From Salminus brasiliensis (lineage: Eukaryota; Chordata; Actinopteri; Characiformes; Bryconidae): a stretch of 64,000 bases of DNA. Positions 37,488-52,300 of this stretch are shown here, one piece after another. The stretch covers positions 7,880,959-7,944,958 of the forward strand of contig NC_132901.1 of the NCBI RefSeq assembly GCF_030463535.1. The letters run 5' to 3'. Made by a program: the position numbers and the translations under genes. Numbering within the stretch: position 1 is the first letter of the stretch; each line of letters opens with the position of its first letter. The notes beneath the pieces are model-generated. The model saw only the letters and a list, made by a program, of their open reading frames with translations. It was not told the DNA's origin and made no database searches.

Positions 37488-40400
37488 GGGTCACAGAAGG
37501 GTGAAGTTATTCAAAGCCTTAGGTTTATGGTGAGATTTGAGTGAGCAAGAATAGGTTCAGAGCTAGACTTTTGATGTAGAGGGTCGGAGCAAGGCAAAAG
37601 GACGAGGGTAGAGTAAGTAAAATAGTATGGCGGTCAAAGGCCTCAGGTTTATGATGAAGGTGGATTGAGTTAAAGTGACCGTGAGCTTAGGCCGTTGCCT
37701 TAGGATACAAAGGAAGGTTCAGTAAAAGTGAGTTTCAACATTAGCCATCAGCCTCATGATTTGGATACACATGGCCTCGGCCTACTGAGGAATGCACATC
37801 TAAGTAGAATGGTCATGACTGCATGGAATGGGTTAAATGAAAGTAAAAGTTTTAAAATAATAATTTGGTGTGTTGCTTATTGGGATAGAGGGAGGGATGG
37901 GGTTAATTTGTTTTAGTACAAGAATGAGATTGGAGTTGTTTCATGTGAGGGGTTTGAATGAGGATGGGGAGTGATTTTGTATAATGGTTGGAGGAAGGAT
38001 GGGGTTATTTGGTTTCATGGTTAGAATGATGTTAAGGTTATGTTGTACTAGGTTAAGAGGGAGGACAGAGTTATTTTGTATTAGGACTACTTGGTTTGGT
38101 CACAAAAAGATGAATTTGGTTGAAGCCTTAGGTTAATGGTGAGATTCGAGCGAGCAAGAATAGGTTCAGAGCTAGACTTTTGATGTAGAGGGTCGGAGCA
38201 AGGCAAAAAGACGAGGGTAGAGTAAGTAAATTTAGGTAGCGTAAGTAAAAAAGTATGGCGGTGAAAGTGTGTTTAGTGCAGATGTGATCTAGGAAGAGTG
38301 AGTAACAGCAGCTTTGTAAACGAGGCCTCAGGTTTATGATGGAGGTGGATTGTGTTAAAGTGACTGTGAGCTTAGGCCTTTGCCTTAGGAAGCTTCAGAA
38401 AAAGTGAATTTCAACATTGGCCATCAGCCTGATGATTTGGATACACATGGCCTCGGCCTACTGAGCAATGCACATCTAAGTAGAATGGTCATGACTGCAT
38501 GGAATGGGTTAAATGAAAGTAAAAGTTTAAAAATAATAATTTGGTGTGTTGCTTATTGAGATAGAGGGAGGGATGGGGTTAATTTGTTTTAGTACAAGAA
38601 TGAAATTGGAGTTGTTTCATGTGAGAGGTTCGAATGAGGATGGGGAGTGATTTTGTATAATGGTTGGAGGAAGGATGGTGTTATTTCATTTTAGGGTTGG
38701 AGAGAGAAGGTCGTGGGGTTTGTATTAGAGTATGAATGAAAATGGGTTATTTTATTTTGGGGTTAGACGGCGGATGGGGTTATTTGGTTTCATGGTTAGA
38801 ATGATGTTAAGGTTATGTTGTACTAGGTTAAGAGGGAGGACAGAGTTATTTTGTATTAGGACTATTTGGTTTGGTTCACTAAAAGATGAATTTGGTTGAA
38901 GCCTTAGGTTAATGGTGAGATTCGAGCGAGCAAGAATAGGTTCAGAGCTAGACTTTTGATGTAGAGGGTCGGAGCAAGGCAAAAGGACGAGGGTAGAGTA
39001 AGTAAAATAGTATGGCGGTCAAAGACCTCAGGTTTATGATGAAGGTGGATTGAGTTAAAGTGACGGTGAGCTTAAGCCTTTGCCTTAGGATACAAAGGAA
39101 GGTTCAGTAAAAGTGAGTTTCAACATTAGCCATCAGCCTGATGATTTGGATACACATGGCCTCGGCCTACTGAGGAATGCACATCTAAGTAGAATGGTCA
39201 TGACTGCATGGAATGGGTTAAATGAAAGTAAAAGTTTAAAAATAATAATTTGGTGTGTTGCTTATTGAGATAGAGGGAGGGATGGGGTTAATTTGTTTTA
39301 GTACAAGAATGAGATTTGAGTTGTTTCATGTGAGGGGTTCCAAAATGGATGGAGTGCTTTTGTATAATGGTTGGAGGAAGGATGGGGTTATTTCATTTTA
39401 GGGTTTGTGAGAGAAGGTGGTGGGGTTTGTATTAGAGTATGAATGGAAATGGGTTATTTTATTTTGGGGTTAGACGGCGGATGGGGTTATTTGGTTTCAT
39501 GGTTAGAATGATGTTAAGGTTATGTTGTACTAGGTTAAGAGGGAGGACAGAGTTATTTTGTATTAGGACTATTTGGTTTGGTTCACTAAAAGATGAATTT
39601 GGTTGAAGTCTTAGGTTAATGGTGAGATTCGAGCGAGCAAGAATAGGTTCATAGATATTTTTTTGATGTAGAGGGTCGGAGCAATGCAAAAGGACGAGGG
39701 TAGAGTAAGTAAAATAGTATGGCGGTCAAAGGCCTCAGTTTTATGATGAAGGTGGATTGAGTTAAAGTGACGGTGAGCTTAAGCCTTTGCCTTAGGATAC
39801 AAAGGAAGGTTCAGTAAAAGTGAGTTTCAACATTAGCCATCAGCCTCATGATTTGGATACACATGGCCTCGGCCTACTGAGGAATGCACATCTAAGTAGA
39901 ATGGTCATGACTGCATGGAATGGGTTAAATGAAAGTAAAAGTTTAAAAATAATAATTTGGTGTGTTGCTTATTGAGATAGAGGGAGGGATGGGGTTAATT
40001 TGTTTTAGGACAAGAATGAGATTGGAGTTGTTTCATGTGAGGGGTTTGAATGAGGATGGGGAGTGATTTTGTATAATGGTTGGAGGAAGGATGGTGTTAT
40101 TTCATTTTAGGGTTGGAGAGAGAAGGTGGTGGGGTTTGTATTAGAGTATGAATGAAAATGGGTTATTTTATTTTGGGGTTAGACGGCGGATGGGGTTATT
40201 TGGTTTCATGGTTAGAATGATGTTAAGGTTATGTTGTACTAGGTTAAGAGGGAGGACAGAGTTATTTTGTATTAGGACTATTTGGTTTGGTTCACTAAAA
40301 GATGAATTTGGTTGAAGCCTTAGGTTAATGGTGAGATTCGAGCGAGCAAGAATAGGTTCAGAGCTAGACTTTTGATGTAGAGGGTCGGAGCAAGGCAAAA

Positions 40401-40553
40401 GGACGAGGGTAGAGTAAGTAAAATAGTATGGCGGTCAAAGGCCTCAGTTTTATGATGAAGGTGGATTGAGTTAAAGTGACGGTGAGTTTAAGCCTTTGCC
40501 TTAGGATACAAAGGAAGGTTCAGTAAAAGTGAGTTTCAACATTAGCCATCAGC
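37488..40553. repeat. Satellite array, unit 2
   Basis: Same length and same 99-bp deletion in the first monomer (junction near 37997) as unit 1, with the same truncation point (CATCAGC, 40547-40553). Equivalent monomer positions are 38752, 39459 and 40168. Confidence 0.95.
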
Positions 40554-40566
40554 AATCAGTAAAGGA
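40547..40566. other. Satellite-spacer recombination junction 2
   Basis: Same join as at 28726-28745: satellite CATCAGC, AAT, then CAGTAAAGGAG from 40557. Identity of the two joins shows that the breakpoint formed once and was then copied. Confidence 0.93.
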
Positions 40567-40626
40567 GTTAAGTGTATATTCCGGAGAGGACCACCGTTGT
40601 TGTGGGAACGCAGACATATGTCATGG

Positions 40627-42823
40627 ATGGAGCGTGGATGCCATCGTGTGGTCAAACTAGGCAAATGCAAACGTTAACTACGTAGATTTATTCGTGTATG
40701 TGTGTGAATGTAACAGCTTTTTTCATTTGATAGATGGTTGTGAACTCCAGTACGTCTACTAAATCATTTGTATTGCGGTGTTATTTTGGTTAGTGTTTTT
40801 TAAAGTACATTTTAAAAAATGTTTCTATTGAAGCATACTTCAGTTCAGGGCATTTTAGTAGCCAGCATGGTTACCAGTTCTCATGCTGCCAGGCAATGAA
40901 ATGGAAACTTAATTTAGGGTAATTTTATACACATTAAATATGATTGTTAACTGCACCAACAAATCTAAAAAGTAATTACGTGTCTTATGTGATGATTTTC
41001 GTTTGGGCTTGGGTTTCATTTCAACAATATGCTAACGATAACATACTCCAGACTGTATAATCTCCTTCCACAACTAGATAAAATGTCTTGTTTTTAAGAA
41101 CGCTTGATAGAAGTCTTTAATAAAGGCACTTTATTAGCCATCATGACAACCAAACAGCATGCAGTTATGTAAAAAGCCACCAATTTACTCACTGCTAGAA
41201 GCCATTGAGACAAACTATAGAGTAGTGCACTTCTATGTAGGACCTTTATTTCCTTTTCTTTAGAGCCCTTAAACTCTGTGTATTAGCTTATATTGAGGTT
41301 ACCATAATAATCATAAATCAGTAAAAAACACCGCTCATCTGCTATCAAGACCTGACCGAGGAGCTGGAGGCCAGTGGAGCAAAGCTAAAATATGGAAAAG
41401 CATACGCACCCTCAAATTGGTGCAAAAAAAAATAAATAATAATTTTAATCATTCAAGGCATAGGTAAGTAACAAATGAATACAAAAGTGCTAACAAAAGT
41501 GAATGAAAAGCCAGCCGTACTCACTTGTGAATTCGCTTTTTTGATTTTGCTTCTTTAAACGTCTCTGTGGACCAAAAAAAAAAGATTAATTGTTTTACAT
41601 TTTAACCACACGATGGCATCCACGCTCCATTTACGTACTATGACCACAGACTTAAAGCTTAGCCCTGAAACTCCATCAGAAGCCTAAAAGACTTGACTAG
41701 AGAAGTGCACTTCTGTGTAGTGTATACAGTGTAAGGGATTTAGGAAGTGCCCTATTGCAAACGTCACCGTTGTTTTGGTATCGTGGATATATGTCATGGA
41801 TGGAGCGTGGATGCCATCGTGTGGTCAAACTCGCAAATGCAAACGCTAAAAACATAGATGTATACGTGTATGTGTGTGAATGTTACAGCTTTTACATATG
41901 ACAGATGGTTGTGAACTCCAGTAAGTCTACTAAGATCTACCAAGGAACATTTGGGCATTTTAGTAGCCAGCATGATAACCAGTTGTCATGCTACCAGGCA
42001 ATGAAAACTTAATTTAGGGCACTGCAATTTTTATACACATTAAATATGATTGTTAACTGCACCAATACATCTAAAAAGTCATTACATGTCTTGCGGGATG
42101 ATTTTTGTTTGGGTTTTAACAATATGCTAATGATAAAGTAGGACAGAAATTTTTTTTACTCCAGACTGTATTACCTCCTTCCACAACTCGATCAAATGGC
42201 TTTAGATAAAGAATCCTTGATAGAAGCATTCTTTATTTAAGGCACTTTTTTATCAGTTAGGTAAAAAGCCAACAATTCGCTCACTACTATAAGCCATTGA
42301 GACAAACTGTAGAGTAGTGCAATTCTATGAATGACGTTTTTCCCCTCCCCCTTTAGAGCCCTTAAATTCTATGCTGTATGGTTATGTGTATGTATGTATG
42401 CATCAGCTTATATTGAGGTTAACATAATAATCATAAATCAATAAAGAACACCGCTCATCTGCTATCAAGACCTGACTAAGGAGCTAGAGGCCAGTGGAGC
42501 AAAGCTACAATTACGAAAAGCATACGCACCATCGGTGCAAAAAAATCATTTTAACCTGCCAGGTTTAGGTCAGAGACTTTCTTCAAGGCATAGGTAAGTA
42601 ACAAATGAATACAAAAGTGCTAACAAAAGTGTATCAAAAGCCAGCCGTACTCACTTGTGAATTAGCTTTTTTGTGCTTCTCAAATTGAACTCTTTCTCTT
42701 CTTTCTGATTTTGCTTCTTTAAATGTCTCTGTGGACCAAGAAAAAAAAAACTAAAAAAAAAGATGAATTGTTTTATATTTTGCAGATTTACATTTTGACC
42801 ACCAGATGGCATCCACGCTCCAT
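40627..42823. repeat. Spacer modules A1 and A2, unit 3
   Basis: A1 at 40627-41630 and A2 at 41800-42823. A1 shares TTGTTTTTAAGAACGC with unit 2, whereas unit 1 and the last spacer have TTGTTTTGAAGAACGC, so units 2 and 3 share a derived change here. Confidence 0.78.
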
Positions 42824-43414
42824 TCACGTACTACGACAACAGACTTAAAGCTTAGCCCTGAAACTCCATCAGAAGCCTAAGGGGTAGGTCTAGCCAAACT
42901 GCTTCCCCTCACCCTGACTTCATCATGAGCTCTACACTTACTTTGCTTACCACAATGTCTTTCCATATTTCTTTATCATCCACTAACTGCAACATATGAT
43001 AAAAGCAACATTACTTAAAGCAACATTAACTCCCTCTGTGTTTATCTAATCTAGCATGACTTTTATTAGAAGATGTAAAGCGAGCCTGAGAAATCCAAGG
43101 GGTAAACATGTAGTTTTAGTTGGCCTCATTAGGAGCTTTTCCCTTGTATGCAATAATTTATTCGATTTGTGTTTGTTCTTTCTTTCTTTAAATGTCTCTG
43201 TGGACACTATATCTTTAACTTGTAGTGTATTAGATTAACGACTACAATTCCCATGATGCCTAACTAAAGATTTTTTTGCACCGATGGTGCGTATGCTTTT
43301 CGTAATTGTAGCTTTGCTCCACTGGCCTCTAGCTCCTTAGTCAGGTCTTGATAGCAGATGAGCGGTGTTCTTTATTGATTTATGATTATTATGTTAACCT
43401 CAATATAAGCTGAT
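42402..43414. repeat. 146-bp inverted-repeat pair, unit 3
   Basis: Arms at 42402-42547 and 43269-43414. Spacing is 7 bp shorter than in unit 1 because of a deletion near 43157 (AATAATTTATTCG instead of AATAATATACCATTTATTCG). The CTCF-like (42799-42812) and ZNF143-like (43241-43260) motifs lie between. Confidence 0.92.
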
Positions 43415-44006
43415 AAAACCTTGCCAAATAAAATTATTTTTGCACAGATTTAATTGTGTGGGTATGAGACATGTTAGTATTATTCCTACATTCACTTCTC
43501 ATTGGTGAAGATCTTCTCTAATGGCCAATGTCAGTGTTAACACTTTACTGTACATCCTATACATTTGCACTCCTGGACACTACTAACACTTTATTATTAT
43601 TACTTAATAATACAGTGTTATTATTAAATTTTTATGTATCGTCATCTGTCCACTTCATTTCTTATTTTTCATAACTGCACTGTCCTTCATCTGCAGTTAG
43701 TTTCAAATGCATTTTCACATGTATTCTATTTATCTGTCTATCTATCTATCTTGCAGTGTGGGTTCTAACTAGACAAAGGACTCCAAAAGTCATGTTTGTG
43801 TTTTTAAACCACAGTATTGACTTTGTCCTCACGTAACTCATGTATAGTGTAACTGGGTATCTCAGTATCTTCACCTGGATTTATTGATCCAAAACTGTAG
43901 TTTAGTGATGTCAAGGTTCAAATGTTTAAAGTCATGTCATGTTGAATGTTGTGAGGGAATATGTCTGAAAATATATGGAACCTGGCCTGGCAGATACATA
44001 TTCTGA

Positions 44007-44649
<643 letters not shown>

Positions 44650-46524
44650 TAACTACAAGTTCAGCCTATTGACACAGGTGCCATGTATTAGGACTAATCA
44701 CGTGTTGTTTTAGAACGTTTTCGAAAAGTATAGATGACGTACAGTGTTTTATTGATTCAACCATTCATGTGATCCGGCTCTTTAATTCTTGAATTTGATT
44801 TATTGTTGTACTGGGTTGTTGGCGTTGTATTTTCTAAACGTTGCAAACCCTTTGTGTGTGGATTTACTTGTTCAATATGTTGTCATGGAGCCTGTCTCTC
44901 TCTCTCTATCTCTGTCTATCTCTCTATGTATACATATCTATCTACCTACCTACCTTCCTACCTACCACCCTCCCTCTCTTCATCTAATGATGCAATCCGA
45001 TAACTGCACGTCCAGTCACAGTAAAAAGTAAACCGTGTGCCATGGTGTACAGTAGTGGGCTGATCTCAGTGTGTGCTTGTTTTATGCTTGCAAGGTCGTA
45101 ACCCTAGTACTAAATAGCCATTTATGTCATTTATTCAGGCATTCAGGTGCATTGAGGGAGGACACGTACTCTTGTCGTGTGTGTGTGTGAAATAATCGCT
45201 ACGCACGTTAGAATGGCGTGATGTAGTGTGACTTTGTTGTATACGAGACCGAGGCGCACATGGCGACAGCCATCAGAGGGGAGTGGACGGCTGACCGAGG
45301 TATTTGTCGTGTTAAGACCTATGTTAACTACTTTTAATGTTCATACATGTGAAACGTCGTCTTTACATGACGACATGTGAGTCATTACACTTTGCGTTGC
45401 TTTGTGGAATAGGCGTGAGCTGGAGACTGGACCTGGTCAGCTCCGTTGTGTCGCTGTTGGCACGATAACGTTTGCTAACTTGCCAAAAATGAAGTGGATA
45501 CTGAAATCCGATAAGTCGATTTTGCGGAGAGCCTAAAGTTGTACACCCAGTCACAGCAAATCGACGTAGAACTGCCGTTGCTGGATCTATGTGTGGAGTT
45601 GTACATAGCTTGGAGCCAGCTTAACGATTAGCAGCGTGGCTAACTCGGCCAGCATAAACAGTAAAGCACAAATATGAGCCTAATTATGAGGGGTCATTAT
45701 TTATTGACCACAGTGCAGTGCCACATGCGGAGTTGTAGCATAAAAGTACGCAATACAGCCGTGATTGGTGGCTGTTGAGTGATTTGAGTTAACTTGCTTT
45801 TTCAGGTCCACACATGAGCTAACATAGCGATTAGCATGCTAGCTAACTCGGATGGTACAAACAATAGCATTACGCCAGCGAGTGTAAATACCTGTCAGAT
45901 AAATACACACTCGCTCGAGTCAGTCAGGTTTTATTATGAAACCGTGTATATAGCTAGCAACATTTTATACGTTTACTGCCGTGGTTGAAATCGAGAAGCC
46001 ACCTCGGAGAGTAGCATGATGGCTAGGTGTCTAAAAATTAATCACAAAAATAACGATATTACGGACACGTGCGTAGTTCTCTATATTGTTATTTGGAGCA
46101 AGTGAGGGAGAAACAGTCGTGCTTAAACCCGGCTACCAGCAGCGTATCTTCTGGTTTTCAGAGCTGGGCGGCCTGTGTAGCTTGCTAGCTAGTGTTTTGT
46201 TTACAAAAGATTATTTTCGTTATTAGCTAGTTGCCGAAACGGCATCGGTCAACCGAAAAAACGAACAAACAAAAAAACAATGCAATTTCGCTCGTTGGCC
46301 AATAGTTAAACAGTAAAAAAGCTCAGAAAAAGCTATGACATTAGAACCGGAGTTGCACTGTCCAATTCCCAAGCAGCTCACTACTCCCTATGGAGTGCAC
46401 GGTGTCACGAAAAAACGCTGTGCACTAGGGAGTAGTGGAGTGCGGTTTAGGATCGCCCCAGGTGTACGAAGGAAGACTTCATGCATGGAGCATGGGGTGT
46501 CATCCTGTGGTAAAACACGGAAAG

Positions 46525-46579
<55 letters not shown>

Positions 46580-47080
46580 TTGGCGTTATTATTGTAGTAA
46601 TTGATTTTTAGAAAACAGTGCATAAATGTTTATTTACAAAGGCCACATGGCCCCTATCCACTTCTTACAGTGACTCAAAGTAGGCTCATACACAGCCTCA
46701 CTAAACAGTTCATCTTATGCCTAGGTCACTGAATTGTATGAATTTATTCAGTTATTTATTTATTTAAGATTTCGCCATAAGACCAATCTATTTCAGAAAT
46801 GATTTTAGCTCTTAATTGCAGTTTAGGTTACTTCGTCATTATATGGTCAAGCAGGTCTGGAGCTAGGCTGTAGGTTTCAAAGCTAAATCATGTTGAGTTA
46901 AAGTATTCACAGTGAAGGTTATGCATGATCCAAAGTGTGCTGCGTTATTTTGAACATGAGTACATCCAGAGAGAACGGAATTCTGGTTGACTGTATTTTG
47001 TATGGCTACCCACTCAGTGGCTATACAGCAAAACAAGCGTTCTGCACATGTACAGAGTATGAGGCGGAGCTGATGTACTG
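44650..47080. other. H4 upstream spacer, unit 3
   Basis: Copy of 21041-23443 with scattered substitutions and an (AT)n run expanded to about 49 bp (46526-46574). No gene recognised. Confidence 0.65.
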
Positions 47081-47511
<431 letters not shown>

Positions 47512-47541
47512 ACGCTCGGCCTGAACAGCTCTAAACCCAAC

Positions 47542-47579
47542 GGCTCTTTTAAGAGCCACTCACAAATCCAGCAAAAGAG
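47542..47579 (+). terminator. Histone 3' stem-loop and downstream element, H4 unit 3
   Basis: Hairpin GGCTCTTTTAAGAGCC (47542-47557), followed by ACTCA, a one-base change in the cleavage region. The AAAAGAG element is kept. Confidence 0.94.
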
Positions 47580-48260
47580 CCTGTTTCTAATCTTAGCTTG
47601 TTTGTTTCAAATAAGGCAGTTTCCCGGATACTCTGTATTAAGAATGTAATATACGGGAAGAGTACATATATGTTACTTTGTATATATGTATTGTTTTACA
47701 CCCCCCCGTATGCGTTGGTAAAATCAGAACTATACGTCTTAATAAATCCTGATAGTCGCCGTCAACGCCGCTGTGGCGAAAAACAGATTAAGCCCTGTAG
47801 ATTAAAAATGCGCGGGAAGGCGAACAAAGAGTTGATCATATTTGTTTGTTTCAATAAAGTCAATGATGGTGGTTATGAATCTCCCGGTTACTTTGTTAAG
47901 AAGCTCATTTTCAGGAGGAAAAAACATAATTTATATATAATATTTATATATATATATGACATTATATTCTTATATAATAATGTGATTATTATATAAGAAT
48001 ACATATTGTTTTCCATTTACCCCGTTTGCGTTGATTAAATCAGAATTATACAGAACATCGCCGTCAACACCGCTTTGGCGAAAAATAATGTGCCGCCTGC
48101 ACGGTGGGTACAAATGCGCGGGTAGGCGAACAAAGAGAATGCTGCTCAGGGGAGGGGGAAGGGAGGAGGAGAAAAGGGAGGGGAGGGGAGGGGAGGGGAG
48201 GGGAGGGGAGGGGAAAAGGGAGTGTGGGGGGTTGGGAAGAAGCGAGCGGACAATTGTTGT
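47580..48260. other. H4-H2B intergenic region, unit 3
   Basis: Same duplicated segments and AT-rich hairpin (47966-48000) as in units 1 and 2. The G-rich tract (48149-48238) is expanded to about twice as many GGGGA units. A short deletion near 47884 and GTCAACACCGC for GTCAACGCCGC (near 48063) distinguish it. Confidence 0.7.
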
Positions 48261-48757
<497 letters not shown>

Positions 48758-48787
48758 AGGGTGATAGCGGCGTAATCCAAACCCAAC

Positions 48788-48828
48788 GGCTCTTTTAAGA
48801 GCCACCCACGGTTTCTTCGAAAGAGCAG
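48788..48828 (+). terminator. Histone 3' stem-loop and downstream element, H2B unit 3
   Basis: GGCTCTTTTAAGAGCC (48788-48803), ACCCA, GAAAGAGCAG. Confidence 0.96.
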
Positions 48829-49309
48829 TTTTATTCAAGAACAAAGTCGCCGATGGTAAGCTATAATACTAATTATTATTATTAATATTATTATTATTTT
48901 TTTTTTCCCCCCATGAGTGCTTCTGCAGCCATTATTGTAAAAGGAATGCCCTTCAGTGTATGTATGTATGTAAATCAACTTACTTAGTTGTTTGTCTGCA
49001 TTTAATTGGTATAGTATACTAAGATTCAGGGGCAGAGCAGCAAACTAAAATACTGTGCCATACTAACTGTATGGCGTGGGGTTGTAATGCTAAGTGGGAT
49101 AAATGAAGCTGCACATCACCTGTGAAAGACCAGTCCAGAGGAGATCAGCCTTACAGGTGGGGAATAGTGAGGCAGGAAACCATACTAGGGTTGACTTGAA
49201 GCCTAGAACTATACACTTGATCTTTGTAATGAAAGCTGTCTAGTATATATAACCAGGCATACGGTTAGGAAAGAGAGGAAATAAGTATCTCCACAAGCTT
49301 TTTTTGTTG
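48829..49309. other. Unique spacer between H2B and satellite, unit 3
   Basis: Copy of 25180-25666 with a shorter TATG run. No gene. Confidence 0.65.
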
Positions 49310-52300
49310 GGTCACAGAAGGGTGAAGTTATTCAAAGCCTTAGGTTTATGGTGAGATTTGAGTGAGCAAGAATAGGTTCAGAGCTAGACTTTTGATGTAG
49401 AGGGTCGGAGCAAGGCAAAAGGACGAGGGTAGAGTAAGTAAAATAGTATGGCGGTCAAAGGCCTCAGGTTTATGATGAAGGTGGATTGAGTTAAAGTGAC
49501 CGTGAGCTTAGGCCTTTGCCTTAGGATACAAAGGAAGGTTCAGTAAAAGTGAATTTCAGCATTAGCCATCAGCCTGATGATTTGGATACACATGGCCTCG
49601 GCCTACTGAGGAATGCACATCTAAGTAGAATGGTCATGACTGCATGGAATGGGTTAAATGAAAGTAAAAGTTTAAAAATAATAATTTGGTGTGTTGCTTA
49701 TTGAGATAGAGGGAGGGATGGGGTTAATTTGTTTTAGGACAAGAATGAGATTGGAGTTGTTTCATGTGAGGGGTTTGAATTAGGATGGAGTGATTTTGTT
49801 TAATGGTTGGAGGAAGGATGGGGTTATTTCATTTTAGGTTTTGTGAGAGAAGGTGGTGGGGTTTGTATTAGAGTATGAATGGAAATGGGTTATTTTATTT
49901 TGGGGTTAGACGGCGGATGGGGTTATTTGGTTTCATGGTTAGAATGATGTTAAGGTTATGTTGTACTAGGTTAAGAGGGAGGACAGAGTTATTTTGTATT
50001 AGGACTACTTGGTTTGGTCACAAAAAGATGAATTTGGTTGAAGCCTTAGGTTAATGGTGAGATTCGAGCGAGCAAGAATAGGTTCAGAGCTAGACTTTTG
50101 ATGTAGAGGGTCGGAGCAAGGCAAAAAGACGAGGGTAGAGTAAGTAAATTTAGGTAGCGTAAGTAAAAAAGTATGGCGGTGAAAGTGTGTTTAGTGCAGA
50201 TGTGATCTAGGAAGAGTGAGTAACAGCAGCTTTGTAAACGAGGCCTCAGGTTTATGATGGACGTGGATTGTGTTAAAGTGACTGTGAGCTTATGCCTTTG
50301 CCTTAGGAAGCTTCAGAAAAAGTGAATTTCAACATTGGCCATCAGCCTGATGATTTGGATACACATGGCCTCGGCCTACTGAGGAATGCACATCTAAGTA
50401 GAATGGTCATGACTGCATGGAATGGGTTAAATGAAAGTAAAAGTTTAAAAATAATAATTTGGTGTGTTGCTTATTGAGATAGAGGGAGGGATGGGGTTAA
50501 TTTGTTTTAGTACAAGAATGAAATTGGAGTTGTTTCATGTGAGAGGTTCGAATGAGGATGGGGAGTGATTTTGTATAATGGTTGGAGGAAGGATGGTGTT
50601 ATTTCATTTTAGGGTTGGAGAGAGAAGGTGGTGGGGTTTGTATTAGAGTATGAATGAAAATGGGTTATTTTATTTTGGGGTTAGACGGCGGATGGGGTTA
50701 TTTGGTTTCATGGTTAGAATGATGTTAAGGTTATGTTGTACTAGGTTAAGAGGGAGGACAGAGTTATTTTGTATTAGGACTATTTGGTTTGGTTCACTAA
50801 AAGATGAATTTGGTTGAAGCCTTAGGTTAATGGTGAGATTCGAGCGAGCAAGAATAGGTTCAGAGCTAGACTTTTGATGTAGAGGGTCGGAGCAAGGCAA
50901 AAGGACGAGGGTAGAGTAAGTAAAATAGTATGGCGGTCAAAGACCTCAGGTTTATGATGAAGGTGGATTGAGTTAAAGTGACGGTGAGCTTAAGCCTTTG
51001 CCTTAGGATACAAAGGAAGGTTCAGTAAAAGTGAGTTTCAACATTAGCCATCAGCCTCATGATTTGGATACACATGGCCTCGGCCTACTGAGGAATGCAC
51101 ATCTAAGTAGAATGGTCATGACTGCATGGAATGGGTTAAATGAAAGTAAAAGTTTAAAAATAATAATTTGGTGTGTTGCTTATTGAGATAGAGGGAGGGA
51201 TGGGGTTAATTTGTTTTAGTACAAGAATGAGATTTGAGTTGTTTCATGTGAGGGGTTCGAATGAGGATGGAGTGATTTTGTATAATGGTTGGAGGAAGGA
51301 TGGGGTTATTTCATTTTAGGGTTTGTGAGAGAAGGTGGTGGGGTTTGTATTAGAGTATGAATGGAAATGGGTTATTTTATTTTGGGGTTAGACGGCGGAT
51401 GGGGTTATTTGTTTTCATGGTTAGAATGATGTTAAGGTTATGTTGTACTAGGTTAAGAGGGAGGACAGAGTTATTTTGTATTAGGACTATTTGGTTTGGT
51501 TCACTAAAAGATGAATTTGGTTGAAGTCTTAGGTTAATGGTGAGATTCGAGCGAGCAAGAATAGATTCATAGATATTTTTTTGATGTAGAGGGTCGGAGC
51601 AATGCAAAAGGACGAGGGTAGAGTAAGTAAAATAGTATGGCGGTCAAAGGCCTCAGTTTTATGATGAAGGTGGATTGAGTTAAAGTGACGGTGAGCTTAA
51701 GCCTTTGCCTTAGGATACAAAGGAAGGTTCAGTAAAAGTGAGTTTCAACATTAGCCATCAGCCTCATGATTTGGATACACATGGCCTCGGCCTACTGAGG
51801 AATGCACATCTAAGTAGAATGGTCATGACTGCATGGAATGGGTTAAATGAAAGTAAAAGTTTAAAAATAATAATTTGGTGTGTTGCTTATTGAGAGAGGG
51901 AGGGATGGGGTTAATTTGTTTTAGGACAAGAATGAGATTGGAGTTGTTTCATGTGAGGGGTTCGAATGAGGATGGGTAGTGATTTTGTATAATGGTTGGA
52001 GGAAGGATGGTGTTATTTCATTTTAGGGTTGGAGAGAGAAGGTGGTGGGGTTTGTATTAGAGTATGAATGAAAATGGGTTATTTTATTTTGGGGTTAGAC
52101 GGCGGATGGGGTTATTTGGTTTCATGGTTAGAATGATGTTAAGGTTATGTTGTACTAGGTTAAGAGGGAGGACAGAGTTATTTTGTATTAGGACTATTTG
52201 GTTTGGTTCACTAAAAGATGAATTTGGTTGAAGCCTTAGGTTAATGGTGAGATTCGAGCGAGCAAGAATAGGTTCAGAGCTAGACTTATGATGTAGAGGG

